From contig JAPVVG010000237.1 in assembly GCA_028571455.1 (NCBI GenBank), positions 1 to 39,702 on the forward strand: DNA of 39,702 nt. The letters are read 5' to 3'. Below, one piece after another: positions 28,668-37,592 of this stretch (position 1 is its first letter; each line of letters begins with the position of its first letter). Made by a program: the position numbers and the translations under genes. The notes under the pieces are model-generated. The model saw only the letters and a program-made list of their open reading frames with translations. It did not search any database and was not told the origin of the DNA. Source of the stretch: Desulfobacteraceae bacterium (lineage in GTDB: Bacteria > Desulfobacterota > Desulfobacteria > Desulfobacterales > ETH-SRB1).

Positions 28668-29494
28668 TTGTAGGCCTCGCAACATCTGTTAATTTCTTTT
28701 TGTAATATGTCTGTATTCCTGAATCTGAGATAAGGTTCCGGTGCAAGTAGCCTGCAAAGAAAATCCTTGATAGACAAAAAATCAGCGCAATCCAGTTTTT
28801 CTTTAGTCCACTTGCCATTAATAATATTTTCCGGAATAGAATTACCACATCCTAAAACCAAAGGGTCAAAAGGATGAACACCTCCTCCAATTAACTCCAT
28901 CACATCTATTCCCAAAATAAACTGATCCGTCCTGTGATCAATCTCCGCTCGTCTATTTTTAAGCTGTTCTGGTGCGGCATAACGGGGTGTGCATGGACTA
29001 AAAGGAGCAAAGGAATAGGTCAGGTCAGTTTGTTCAATTGCTAAGATAATACCCAAGTCAATGATAACGGGGGATCCATCATCTCTTATGAGTATGTTAT
29101 CTGGCTTAAGATCCCTATGGGTTATTCTAACCCGCCAAAGCAGATCAAGGCCGCTAACCAAGTCCTGAAGAAGTTTGAGGATAGACAATGGATCTGAAAA
29201 CCTCGCATAACATTCACTAAGGGGTTTTGAAATTATATATTCTTCTACTATGGCAAAGTGGAGGTCATCAAAAATTATGAAATCAAGATTTTTAGGGTAA
29301 TAAGGGGAATCGATAGATTTTTGTGTTTCAACTTCACGTTTTGCTCTTTTCAGGCCCTGTTTGCTCGGCGATCTCCCAATTTTAACTATTACTTCTCCAT
29401 ACCTGCCATGCTCTGCTAAATAGACACGCTTTTGACCCGTCTCCTTAAAAGTCTGAATAATCTCAAAATTTTTCAGAAAATTGTCTAAGGTCAT
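28664..29494 (-). CDS. Stand-alone Ser/Thr protein kinase (276 aa)
   Basis: EVIVKIGR, ITHRDLKPDNILIRDDGSPVIIDLG, PRYAAPEQLKNR: complete kinase motif set (DLG in place of DFG). Confidence 0.85.
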   Translation of the reverse strand: MTLDNFLKNFEIIQTFKETGQKRVYLAEHGRYGEVIVKIGRSPSKQGLKRAKREVETQKSIDSPYYPKNLDFIIFDDLHFAIVEEYIISKPLSECYARFSDPLSILKLLQDLVSGLDLLWRVRITHRDLKPDNILIRDDGSPVIIDLGIILAIEQTDLTYSFAPFSPCTPRYAAPEQLKNRRAEIDHRTDQFILGIDVMELIGGGVHPFDPLVLGCGNSIPENIINGKWTKEKLDCADFLSIKDFLCRLLAPEPYLRFRNTDILQKEINRCCEAYK

Positions 29495-29945
29495 TTTTTA
29501 TTACGATATTTGGTATTCTTCAAAATTAACAAGTCCGAGTCACGGGGTCACCCATTTTTTACAACATAATGCCTCTTTGTCAAGAATAAAGACCCGACCG
29601 CCTATGTCGCCTCTCAGAGATTTCGCCCAAGGCTTTCAAAAAGGCAACCCGATCATCCAACAAATATATCTCGCTGGGGTGACTTCCGGGACGTTATGTT
29701 GCCAGTTTAGTTATGTTGTGAGTTTTGGATATACTTCCCTTTAACTATCAGAGATTTATTTTCTTTGAATCTAATTCTTATACTTATTATCTTCTTTAAT
29801 AAAAAGGGGTTACAAAAACTCGCAACATAACATCTTGTAATCATTTGACATTATATTTTCTTTGTGCTATATATATTATAATTAGAGAATAGGAGAAAAT
29901 GGCATATGATTTACTTCTGCTTTATAAGCTCTGCTTAGTTTTGCT

Positions 29946-29999
29946 AACCCAAAATTGACCCCCCTGAAGGGCAAATAACAACCCAAAATTGACCCCCCT
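29946..29999. repeat. Direct repeat of aacccaaaattgacccccct (20 bp x 2)
   Basis: Perfect copies at 29946-29965 and 29980-29999; possible IS-end remnant. Confidence 0.7.
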
Positions 30000-30035
30000 T
30001 GAGCCGACCTCTGGTATAAAGGATTGGGACGTTTG

Positions 30036-30295
30036 GGGGACGCCCTTTATATTTCCATATTTACAGTTTTAGGCTTAAGGATCAATGAGATTGTAGCCCC
30101 TTTGTTGCTTTGTTGTACTATTGTCTCTCCTGGCTTTACCGACTGACTCACCCCGGCCAATGAGAGATTCAAGCGCCTTGCTATTTGAACCATACCAATA
30201 CCAAGGTCTCTTACCGCCCAATAGCACAACAGACTTTTTGCCTTAACGCGCAAAAGAATCATAATTTCAAATCTGTAAATGTAAAGGGCGTCCCC
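30036..30295 (-). mobile_element. 260-bp inverted-repeat-bounded element carrying a RAYT C-terminal fragment
   Basis: 14-bp perfect terminal inverted repeats GGGGACGCCCTTTA (30036-30049) / TAAAGGGCGTCCCC (30282-30295). Interior on minus encodes ...LLRVKAKSLLCYWAVRDLGIGMVQIARRLNLSLAGVSQSVKPGE..., a RAYT-type C-terminus. Confidence 0.65.
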
Positions 30296-30499
30296 GAAGC
30301 ACCCGAAGCACAGATCTGATGGCTCAACATATTTAAACAGTTTTTGTAAATCTTCTTGTATAAGTAAAAATGAACGAATGTAATGCTGTGGATTTTTAAC
30401 ATACATCGGGTGCAATAAATATTTCCAATTTCCTGAATTTGAATATGATCCATCGGTAAATCTTCTTATTGTCCTTTTTAATGGTCTATCTATAGGCAT
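30296..30499 (-). pseudogene. 5' part of a disrupted cassette ORF
   Basis: MPIDRPLKRTIRRFTDGSYSNSGNWKYLLHPMYVKNPQHYIRSFLLIQEDLQKLFKYVEPSDLCF... then runs into the inverted-repeat element; the listed ORF 30047-30499 is a chimera. Confidence 0.6.
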
Positions 30500-30523
30500 A
30501 TTATCTCCTGATTATTCAAATCA

Positions 30524-30581
30524 TTCTAACCATTTTCACTGGCGCCGGTTTTTTGGTGTCCAGTGCAAAAAAAGGTTCGGT
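30524..30581 (-). other. Integron attC site (58 bp) of cassette 3
   Basis: Minus strand: R'' ACCGAAC ... TTTTGCACTGG/CCAGTGAAAA arms with one extrahelical G ... R' GTTAGAA. R'' is the exact complement of the R' that opens cassette 3 (GTTCGGT). Confidence 0.8.
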
Positions 30582-30584
30582 AAT

Positions 30585-31928
30585 TCATTTGCTTAATTTC
30601 ATGTTTAAAGTCCAAGAAGCATATGGATAAAAATCTGGTAAGTTGCTAACAATTTGTCCATTTTTGAAATAATGGTGCGCGATTGTTGGAAACAACTCTG
30701 TAGGGACCGGAAATATAGCATTAGGATTATGAAACATTGATACCCCATCTGCCCAAGTCTCATCGCACTGTTCATCTACTACATACTTAAACATTTTTGG
30801 TACAGCTGCGTTTGGATCATGATCATGGCAGGTTCCAACTCTTACCATCATAACATTATCATCCTTAAAACCTGATTGTCTTCCAATTCTGTTGAATTTT
30901 GAAATTGTTCCACTGGCGGAAAATACTACAGCACTAATATTTTCTGCGTTTTCTTGAAAAAAGAAGCCAGATGGTATTTCTTTGTTACCTACTTTGTGGC
31001 TTTTAATAGGTATTGGATTAATGACAAGTTTGTTTTCTTCGTTATAAAAAAAATCATGCTTTACACCATAGAGATAATTAATAAGTGCTGTCGAACTCCA
31101 CAGCATTGATGCATCATCATGGAAATCAGCTATGGCCAAAATTAGCGGATTTCCCTTCACGTGAGGCAGTTCCCAATATTTTTTTTGCAATTTAGTGAAT
31201 AATGGACTACCAAATCGTATTGGCATTGAATCCTCATGTTCCTTTAATACCTCATCCGGTGACTTAATTTTGGGGTATTTTCTAAAATATCGGGGAGGAT
31301 TATTTTCTTTTCTTCCAACAATCACAGCTTCCATTGCTACAGTTTTACCGTATTTCTGTATTAAGAAATCTGGGGCATTGTGTTCACGGTTAACAAACAG
31401 TTCTTCTTCCGAAAGGTATGCGAATAAAAATAATTCCCATAAACGTGAATCAAAACCTGTTGTCTGAAATTGTTCTACAAAGTTACCATCAACATCAACA
31501 AAGTTTGGCATCATGTTTCTGATAAGTTCTCTTGCCGGGGTAAATGCAGCCTCACGCATTAAATGGGAAGAAAAGATGTGCAGCTTTTCAGATGCAACAA
31601 TGGGGGTAAACAAGTCTAATCCTTTTGATGCATCTCCTTGAGGGAATATTTTTTTATTTTGGCCAGTATGCCATTTAATAGCATTAATTAGCCATTGCTG
31701 AGCTTCATCTTTATTTGGAAAAGAGCATTCAAGATCAAAAGCTCTAAAACGCCCTCCTTCATCCCGCCCTAAAACTACGGCCACATAATCTAAATCAATA
31801 GTATCAAGAAGAAGGACACCAATTACAGATTCATCATCATTTGAATACCATCCCAACTCCTTGCTAACATAGCCAGCCGCCGGACTCCTGGAATAACCTG
31901 CGATTGCATTAAATCTTTTCTCATCCAT
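30585..31928 (-). CDS. Uncharacterised protein, cassette 3 (possible PD-(D/E)XK-like)
   Basis: Likely start MDEKRFNAIAGYSRSPAAGYVSKELGWYS at 31928; the longer listed ORF start lies inside attC. APDFLIQKYGKTVAMEAVIVG resembles a D...ExxV nuclease core. Confidence 0.75.
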   Translation of the reverse strand: MDEKRFNAIAGYSRSPAAGYVSKELGWYSNDDESVIGVLLLDTIDLDYVAVVLGRDEGGRFRAFDLECSFPNKDEAQQWLINAIKWHTGQNKKIFPQGDASKGLDLFTPIVASEKLHIFSSHLMREAAFTPARELIRNMMPNFVDVDGNFVEQFQTTGFDSRLWELFLFAYLSEEELFVNREHNAPDFLIQKYGKTVAMEAVIVGRKENNPPRYFRKYPKIKSPDEVLKEHEDSMPIRFGSPLFTKLQKKYWELPHVKGNPLILAIADFHDDASMLWSSTALINYLYGVKHDFFYNEENKLVINPIPIKSHKVGNKEIPSGFFFQENAENISAVVFSASGTISKFNRIGRQSGFKDDNVMMVRVGTCHDHDPNAAVPKMFKYVVDEQCDETWADGVSMFHNPNAIFPVPTELFPTIAHHYFKNGQIVSNLPDFYPYASWTLNMKLSK

Positions 31929-31969
31929 TTCTTTGACGATGATTTTTTCTATCAAAACCGATCCTTTGC

Positions 31970-32107
31970 ACCGAACGGCAAGGATAACCTGATGAAAAAG
32001 CAAACAAAATATGGTTAAAAAGCGAAGAAAAATCAATAAACAGCAAAATTTGTAGAAACCAAAAAACGGCCAGGCTTTTTCAGTCAGAGTTCATCCTTTT
32101 GTTAGCT
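31970..32107 (-). other. Integron attC site (138 bp) of cassette 2
   Basis: Minus: R'' AGCTAAC; arms AAGGATgAACtCTGAcTGAAAAAGC / GCTTTTTCATCAGGTTATCCTT with extrahelical bases; R' GTTCGGT. R'' exactly complements the R' opening cassette 2 (GTTAGCT). Confidence 0.8.
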
Positions 32108-32125
32108 TTTTCGATTACTTGCATG

Positions 32126-33223
32126 TTATTCAGCTGACACCTCAAGGTCGCTCTCTTTATAACCAAAAAGTCTCATAAGTTCGCGACTCCGTTTGACAAT
32201 TGAATTTGAATTCAGCTTTGTTTCAACAAAGAAATTTGAACTTGCAATCTGCATAGGTTGTCTTAACTTGTTTGGCTCTTGGCTAAAATATGACATTCGA
32301 GAACCCCGAAGAGAGAGGCACCGGGAAAATTCAGCACTGTGCCGCCGATATATCTCTTCCGAGACGATAACAAGGAGTTCCTTCCACGTGCGTGGATGAT
32401 GAGTATTGCCAAGTAACTGGAAACTTCTGACCCGCTTATTTATAAAACTGCCTTCGGGGTAAAGTATAGGCTTTAGCGCAGACACAGGACTGATAGCATG
32501 CCTTTTCGGAGGAGACGAAACTTCTGGTTTTGTGCTTGGCGAGGTCTGAATATTTATTATGAATTTCTCGACATCTTCTATTTCCGGCCTGAAACCTGAT
32601 AGTTTTTCGGTTGTCTCAATAAGAAGCTCAACAAAGAGGTCATCAGGATCATTCAAGATTTTATACCATGCTTTTGGCAAAGCATCCCGCAAAATATTCC
32701 TTTTTTGTCGCCCCCTGTAAAGGTGTTCAGCGTTTTTGAGCGTATCGCCGGATGCGCTATTCTCCCTTGATAGCAAATCAATCAATTTCTTCGCTATTGC
32801 ATTTGGATCTTGCTGTAAGAAGTCTGCGGTAAAAAACCGTCTCTGTTCCCAACTGCCTTCATTCAATGGGAGATAAAACCACCATGTAATTCCATTTGTT
32901 AATATCGCCTGCTTCACACCCTCTCTGAACGAGTAATTAAGGAGTTGCTCCTGATGTGCCTCCAAATTTTCATTTGGCCGTTTAACCTCGATAAAGACCT
33001 TATTTATGCCATTTATCCGCAACGAAAAATCGACCCGCTTTGATTCAATAGTATATTCAGGTTTTACCTCATTAACATCGAAAGGATTCCATCCCAGCAT
33101 AGATAATAACCGCAAAATAACACCCGACTTAATTGAGGCCTCATCTGACATAAGGATTGATTTATCATTGCGAATCTCATTAATTGCAGATACAAGCCTT
33201 TCTTTCATCGTGACCTCATTCAT
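32126..33223 (-). CDS. Stand-alone type I restriction HsdR-N-like nuclease domain protein, cassette 2
   Basis: IKSGVILRLLSMLGWNPFDVNEVKPEYTIESKRVDFSLRINGINKVFIEVKRPNENLEAHQEQLLNYSFREGVKQAILTNGITWWFYLP; no helicase domain follows. Confidence 0.85.
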   Translation of the reverse strand: MNEVTMKERLVSAINEIRNDKSILMSDEASIKSGVILRLLSMLGWNPFDVNEVKPEYTIESKRVDFSLRINGINKVFIEVKRPNENLEAHQEQLLNYSFREGVKQAILTNGITWWFYLPLNEGSWEQRRFFTADFLQQDPNAIAKKLIDLLSRENSASGDTLKNAEHLYRGRQKRNILRDALPKAWYKILNDPDDLFVELLIETTEKLSGFRPEIEDVEKFIINIQTSPSTKPEVSSPPKRHAISPVSALKPILYPEGSFINKRVRSFQLLGNTHHPRTWKELLVIVSEEIYRRHSAEFSRCLSLRGSRMSYFSQEPNKLRQPMQIASSNFFVETKLNSNSIVKRSRELMRLFGYKESDLEVSAE

Positions 33224-33232
33224 TTATTGGAA

Positions 33233-33292
33233 AGCTAACCCGGCATGAGGCGCGGCGGCTTTTTGCCGTCGCCCTCAATGCCGTTGTTATAC
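33233..33292 (-). other. Integron attC site (60 bp, classic 59-be type) of cassette 1
   Basis: Minus: GTATAAC-AAC-GGCATtGAGG-GCGaCGGC-AAAAA-GCCGcCGC-GCCTCATGCC-GG-GTTAGCT; near-perfect hairpin with an extrahelical T. Confidence 0.92.
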
Positions 33293-33297
33293 TTTTA

Positions 33298-33660
33298 TTA
33301 ATACCTTTTCCCAACAAGATTTCTGCTTACACGATACTTGTAGACAGCCGTTTTTGCCTGGCCATAACTAAAACCCATCCCCTCCAAATGCCTTATGCAT
33401 TCTTTCGGGGGTGTGTTTCGTGCGTTGAAATCATCTAATATTCGATCATACTCATCTTGTGTTGTCCGATGCGTTGCTTTTAGATGGTTGCCGTGGTGAA
33501 TATAAATGTACGATCCGTTTTTTGCCTGTTCGTAGGATGCACCAGCATCAATAAGGATTCTCTCACATTCAGTTTGTGATAGTCCTCTTGCACGAGCATT
33601 ATTTTGATCGAGAATACGAGAATATTCATCTTGACCAAAATATTGGATGCCATCATTCAT
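33298..33660 (-). CDS. Small uncharacterised protein with two internal repeats, cassette 1
   Basis: QDEYSRILDQNNARARGLSQTECERILIDAGASYEQAKNGSYIYIHHGNHL duplicates as QDEYDRILDDFNARNTPPKECIRHLEGMGFSYGQAKTAVYKYRVSRNL. Confidence 0.75.
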   Translation of the reverse strand: MNDGIQYFGQDEYSRILDQNNARARGLSQTECERILIDAGASYEQAKNGSYIYIHHGNHLKATHRTTQDEYDRILDDFNARNTPPKECIRHLEGMGFSYGQAKTAVYKYRVSRNLVGKRY

Positions 33661-33706
33661 TTTCTCAATCCTTAAATTATGAATTTAATATACGGCACCT
33701 CAAATA

Positions 33707-33735
33707 GTATAACGCAGAGCTAAAATAAAGTGGAC
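33707..33735 (-). other. Truncated attC right end (R' GTTATAC)
   Basis: Minus: TTTATTTTAGCTCTGCGTTATAC directly precedes cassette 1; the other arm is replaced by RAYT-like sequence (ACTTGGACGC...). Confidence 0.6.
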
Positions 33736-33739
33736 TTGG

Positions 33740-34221
33740 ACGCTCATTAGTTTATAAGTTACTGTTAAGGTTTTAGCGAGCAATTGTGGCGTATAACCAA
33801 TTGCTCTTAAGCGTTTAACCGCTGAACTGACTGCGGGTTGTGAAATCTTCAGAAACAGAGCAAACTGCGAGCCGCAACCGTCTTTTTATATTTCCCGACG
33901 GCCAATACCTGCTCAGGTTTTAAGTCCAACAATTCTGCAACTCGTCCAAGTACCTTTTCAAAGTTAAACCCATTTGATTTAAGATGATATTTGCACTCAA
34001 AGTTTTTCAAGTCGATTTAAAAAATTATCCCTATCGACACCATCTGTAAATATCCTTTTACGTTCTATACCTCTGGCAATAATATGATGAAGCGCACCCA
34101 GCGCCTGTCCGCCACCTGCCACGCATGCCGGCGTTTGGGATGTATGCAGTGATAGGCGATGGCAGGCGGGTCGCGAGCTCAGGCGAGGCGGACGGGCATC
34201 TATTCTGGCTTGATGTGGCAT
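33740..34221 (-). pseudogene. Degraded REP-associated tyrosine transposase (RAYT)
   Basis: MPHQARIDARPP...GALHHIIARGIERKRIFTDGVDRDNFLNRLEKL then frame-shifted FEKVLGRVAELLDLKPEQVLAVGKYK...; ends AVKRLRAIGYTPQLLAKTLT. Confidence 0.75.
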
Positions 34222-34365
34222 GTGACTTCATAACCCCAAACAAATGAAAAAAGAAACGCATAAATAACGTCCCCCTTTAAGGGCCTTTCCATATTTACAA
34301 TAGTTTAGGGTAAAAACTGTAAATGTAAAGGGCGTCCCCAAGATGTCCCAGGCCTGGCAGCATTT

Positions 34366-34581
34366 CTATCCAACCCGCGCCTCTCTGAACTGCCCCCTTA
34401 TCATCGCATTGAATGCCTTTCCGAGTGAACCAGCCGCTCGTAGTTCGTTGTAAGTAAACTCGGGGACATCGTAGTAATGCCATATCTGTCTGTTCGATCG
34501 GAATTCTACCTCCACAGTTCCAGCGGACTGGTCGTACCCGATACTAGCAATCATTGATGAATCGACAATATCTCTATCCAT
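34366..34581 (-). CDS. KTSC domain protein
   Basis: VDSSMIASIGYDQSAGTVEVEFRSNRQIWHYYDVPEFTYNELRAAGSLGKAFNAMIRGQF is a KTSC domain. Confidence 0.85.
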   Translation of the reverse strand: MDRDIVDSSMIASIGYDQSAGTVEVEFRSNRQIWHYYDVPEFTYNELRAAGSLGKAFNAMIRGQFREARVG

Positions 34582-34583
34582 AT

Positions 34584-36359
34584 CTATCTCCCCAGTTTTT
34601 GCTCTCGTTGAGAAGTCACAACTCTCTTGTAATCTTCAGCACCACGTGCAAATGTCTTACGCCAACATTCAACCAACTTGGGGTCTTCACTAGTTGGTCG
34701 GGGCGTTTGTAACGGAATTCGTACGCGTGAAGGGATTGTAACCGCTTCACCGATAACAAGTGCTTCACCTGTTCGCAGTGATGGAAGCAAGTCTATGAGG
34801 CTGATCAAGTTGTCTGGGGCTGACGATTTCACAATCGATTGATCGGTCGAGTTGGTTAGCCTCAGTGCGATGAAGGTTCCAACCTGCGCTAATATCGTTT
34901 CGGCAATCTCAGACGGCCTTTGAGAAATAATCATTGCCCCAACGCCAAATTTACGGCCTTCTTTGAAAATACTCTCGACTGCATCCCTTGCGTAGTTATT
35001 GGCTCCAGATTTATTGAGATAAGAGTGAGCCTCCTCGAACGCGATGAAAAGCGGTCTCTGCCTCCCAGTGTATGGTTCATTCCTTCCCCAAAACATACTA
35101 TCAAAAACGAAACGAGTGATGAGGCCAACAGTTATGTCAAGAACCCCAAAAGGTACGCCTGCCAGATCGAGAATCGTAAGTCTCTCCTCACCACCAATCC
35201 AATCATTCAGAAGATCGTGCAAATCCTTTGGTGATGTGGCATCAGAGTAGTCACCAGGATGAAACAGAAAATCATACGCTGAATCCCTGAGTCGACTTAT
35301 TAGTCGCTTTTCGTAAACGTAGAACTCTTGATAGAGTTTTGACTTATAGGGGGCAGCAGCCCCGACTGCATAGGGTTTAAAACGGGGTGGCTCAAGAGTG
35401 TTATAATCGCCATTGCTTTCGATGAGTGCTTTGTCCTTGGTCTGCTTCTCAGCGGTCGCTTCGCTGAACGTTGCATTCAGCCACCAATAGATGTGATACC
35501 AGAGTTCTCTGACATTGAATGGTATAGGCGAATCAGCAGAAACTCGATCAGAATCAACAACTCCCGATTTTAATGAGCCTACATTCGCCTTTTTTCTTTC
35601 AACCACTAGCTCGCGCAGTTTTCTGTACTCAGGGCGTTGGTCATCCTTGGGTACGGCACCCACCAGAAAAAAAGCGAGTTCATCAAATGTCATCAGCCAG
35701 AAGGGGATATGCAGTGGATGCGTTGCATCTTTGATTCTGAATACGCGGGACCGCGGGAATGCCGTGGCATACTCCCCATGGGGATCGACTAGGATGACTC
35801 TTGATCCCGGATAATCGTCCAAGATCGCCTTTAAAACACTCACTGTGGTGTTGGACTTTCCACTTCCTGTCGACCCGAAAATTGCGCAGTGGCGCAAAAC
35901 AAGCTTGTGAATATCGGCACTAACGCTCAAGTTTTCGGATGAAGAGTGCTTTCCGATCTCTATAGAACCGGCGTCTTTCCTCGCATATATGTCGAACAAA
36001 TCACGTTCGGTCACAAGATGAACTTCATCGTTTATTGTCGGATATGTGCCGACGCCTTTCTGAAAGTCCTCATCTCCAATTTTTTCTCCAACAAGTTGCA
36101 CCGACAAGAATCTCGATCCTTGATCGTATGGACGACTTTCGTCCGTGGCTGCACTCGGTGTATTGCTAACCGCTGAGACGATTCCGTAGATGCTGATATT
36201 ACCCACTGGAAACTTCACAAAGGTTCCGATTTGGCCAATCTTATAGAGTCGGCCATTGATTATCGGCGCGGCTGAGGGAATAGTGCTCGATATCTCGACT
36301 TCAACTGTGCTTGAGTCAACGCGAATGACTTTACCCAAGTATGTGATGTCGCTGATCAT
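34584..36359 (-). CDS. herA: HerA-type helicase/translocase ATPase
   Basis: AIFGSTGSGKSNTTVSVLKAIL, SRVILVDPHGEYA, LFIAFEEAHSYL, EGRKFGVGAMIISQRPSEI. Confidence 0.9.
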   Translation of the reverse strand: MISDITYLGKVIRVDSSTVEVEISSTIPSAAPIINGRLYKIGQIGTFVKFPVGNISIYGIVSAVSNTPSAATDESRPYDQGSRFLSVQLVGEKIGDEDFQKGVGTYPTINDEVHLVTERDLFDIYARKDAGSIEIGKHSSSENLSVSADIHKLVLRHCAIFGSTGSGKSNTTVSVLKAILDDYPGSRVILVDPHGEYATAFPRSRVFRIKDATHPLHIPFWLMTFDELAFFLVGAVPKDDQRPEYRKLRELVVERKKANVGSLKSGVVDSDRVSADSPIPFNVRELWYHIYWWLNATFSEATAEKQTKDKALIESNGDYNTLEPPRFKPYAVGAAAPYKSKLYQEFYVYEKRLISRLRDSAYDFLFHPGDYSDATSPKDLHDLLNDWIGGEERLTILDLAGVPFGVLDITVGLITRFVFDSMFWGRNEPYTGRQRPLFIAFEEAHSYLNKSGANNYARDAVESIFKEGRKFGVGAMIISQRPSEIAETILAQVGTFIALRLTNSTDQSIVKSSAPDNLISLIDLLPSLRTGEALVIGEAVTIPSRVRIPLQTPRPTSEDPKLVECWRKTFARGAEDYKRVVTSQREQKLGR

Positions 36360-37564
36360 TTGGCCCCCAAGTCTTGGCTATTCTGTTTTCCTGAACTTGC
36401 GACGAGGAATGCAACCAGCGCGTTGAAATCGCCCAACGTTAATTGCGACTTATCATCGCTCCAAAATGTTGTGGTGTTTTCGTTCGGCTTTGTCGCCTCT
36501 TTGTTGAAATGCCACTCGCCCAACTCGCCATTGATGATGGCTTTTGTTGGCCCGAATGCATGAAGATTCAGATATGCCGAACAGGATTTATGGAGGCTTT
36601 CTAAATCGGCGTCATTATAGATAAATGCGATGACGAACAAACGGTTGTTCTGGCGCATACAATTGAAAATAATCTCATTAATGTGTTGGTCGGAAAAGGA
36701 ATAGCCACTGATAGCGAATAGTAGTTCCCCGCCGAGAAGATAGGACCGCATCCTGTCAAAGTAGGCGATGAAAGGTTGCTTTCGAGAGGAGTCGTATTTG
36801 TCTTTGGATGGATATATGACGAGCTCATTCTTAATATCTGAAACCTTTCCGATGTTGCCAATCCTGATGATGCGATAGGATTTCGTTGTTTCGGAGAACC
36901 GCCAGAACCAGTTCAAGGAGCCGTGAATCTTCCAAAGGCGAATCCAATTCTTCGTGAGGTCCCCTGCTTTGACGAGATGGTCTACGCTCTCCTGCCAGAA
37001 GAAGGGCTCAAACGAGCCAACGAATCCATCGAAGTAGGGTATCTCACTGGCTTCAAGCGACTTCTCGATAACAAGATCGTAGTTGGTTGTGAAGACTTCC
37101 TTGGCGTAATCTCGATTGAGCAGGTTGTACCAGGCGAAGAACCGTTTTGTTGTGGCAAGCGGGGCGCTCGCCTCCTTCTCTGTGATGATTTTATAGATAG
37201 CTCTGCAAATCTCTCCATCAATGGTACTTGCATCCTTACCGCAAACACCGAGATATTTTCTGGTCTCGCTCTCGTTGGTAAGTTCACGAATTCGTCTTAG
37301 TTGATTGAGTATGTCCTCGATGTTGACAGCGCGCCCGTTTATCAGCGTGGCCAGATCGTCCTTAACGATCCGTAATGTCTTCGCCGAGCTCTCGTTTAGG
37401 GCTGTATCGACGCTGCGGGTCAGCGTTGTAATATCTGGAATGCCAAGAGCACAGGACGTACCGGCACCAAAGAAGAAGCCGATGTTCTTGGAGTAGGACA
37501 AATGATTCTTCAGCTCTCTTATTTCTCGAAGTACATCAAATTTCGTCATCGTGCCGCCTCTCAT
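36356..37564 (-). CDS. SIR2-like NADase domain protein (SIR2-HerA system)
   Basis: GFFFGAGTSCALGIPDI, EVFTTNYDLVIEKSLE, RLWKIHGSLNWFWR, LLFAISGYSFSDQHINEII; overlaps herA by 4 bp. Confidence 0.88.
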   Translation of the reverse strand: MRGGTMTKFDVLREIRELKNHLSYSKNIGFFFGAGTSCALGIPDITTLTRSVDTALNESSAKTLRIVKDDLATLINGRAVNIEDILNQLRRIRELTNESETRKYLGVCGKDASTIDGEICRAIYKIITEKEASAPLATTKRFFAWYNLLNRDYAKEVFTTNYDLVIEKSLEASEIPYFDGFVGSFEPFFWQESVDHLVKAGDLTKNWIRLWKIHGSLNWFWRFSETTKSYRIIRIGNIGKVSDIKNELVIYPSKDKYDSSRKQPFIAYFDRMRSYLLGGELLFAISGYSFSDQHINEIIFNCMRQNNRLFVIAFIYNDADLESLHKSCSAYLNLHAFGPTKAIINGELGEWHFNKEATKPNENTTTFWSDDKSQLTLGDFNALVAFLVASSGKQNSQDLGAK

Positions 37565-37592
37565 TCACGCATGGCATGTTGTTCTTTTTGGT

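Noticed and set aside
29520-29704. Possible further attC upstream of the kinase gene (ACATAAC ... GTCACCCC / GGGTGAC ... GTTAATT)
   Set aside because: Some inverted symmetry, but arms do not align well and no matching R'' (AATTAAC) was found at the far end of the trio.
31929-32036. N-terminal extension MIFLRFLTIFCLLFHQV... (signal-peptide-like) of the 30585-32036 ORF
   Set aside because: It is encoded by the attC2 hairpin; the better start is MDEKRF at 31928.
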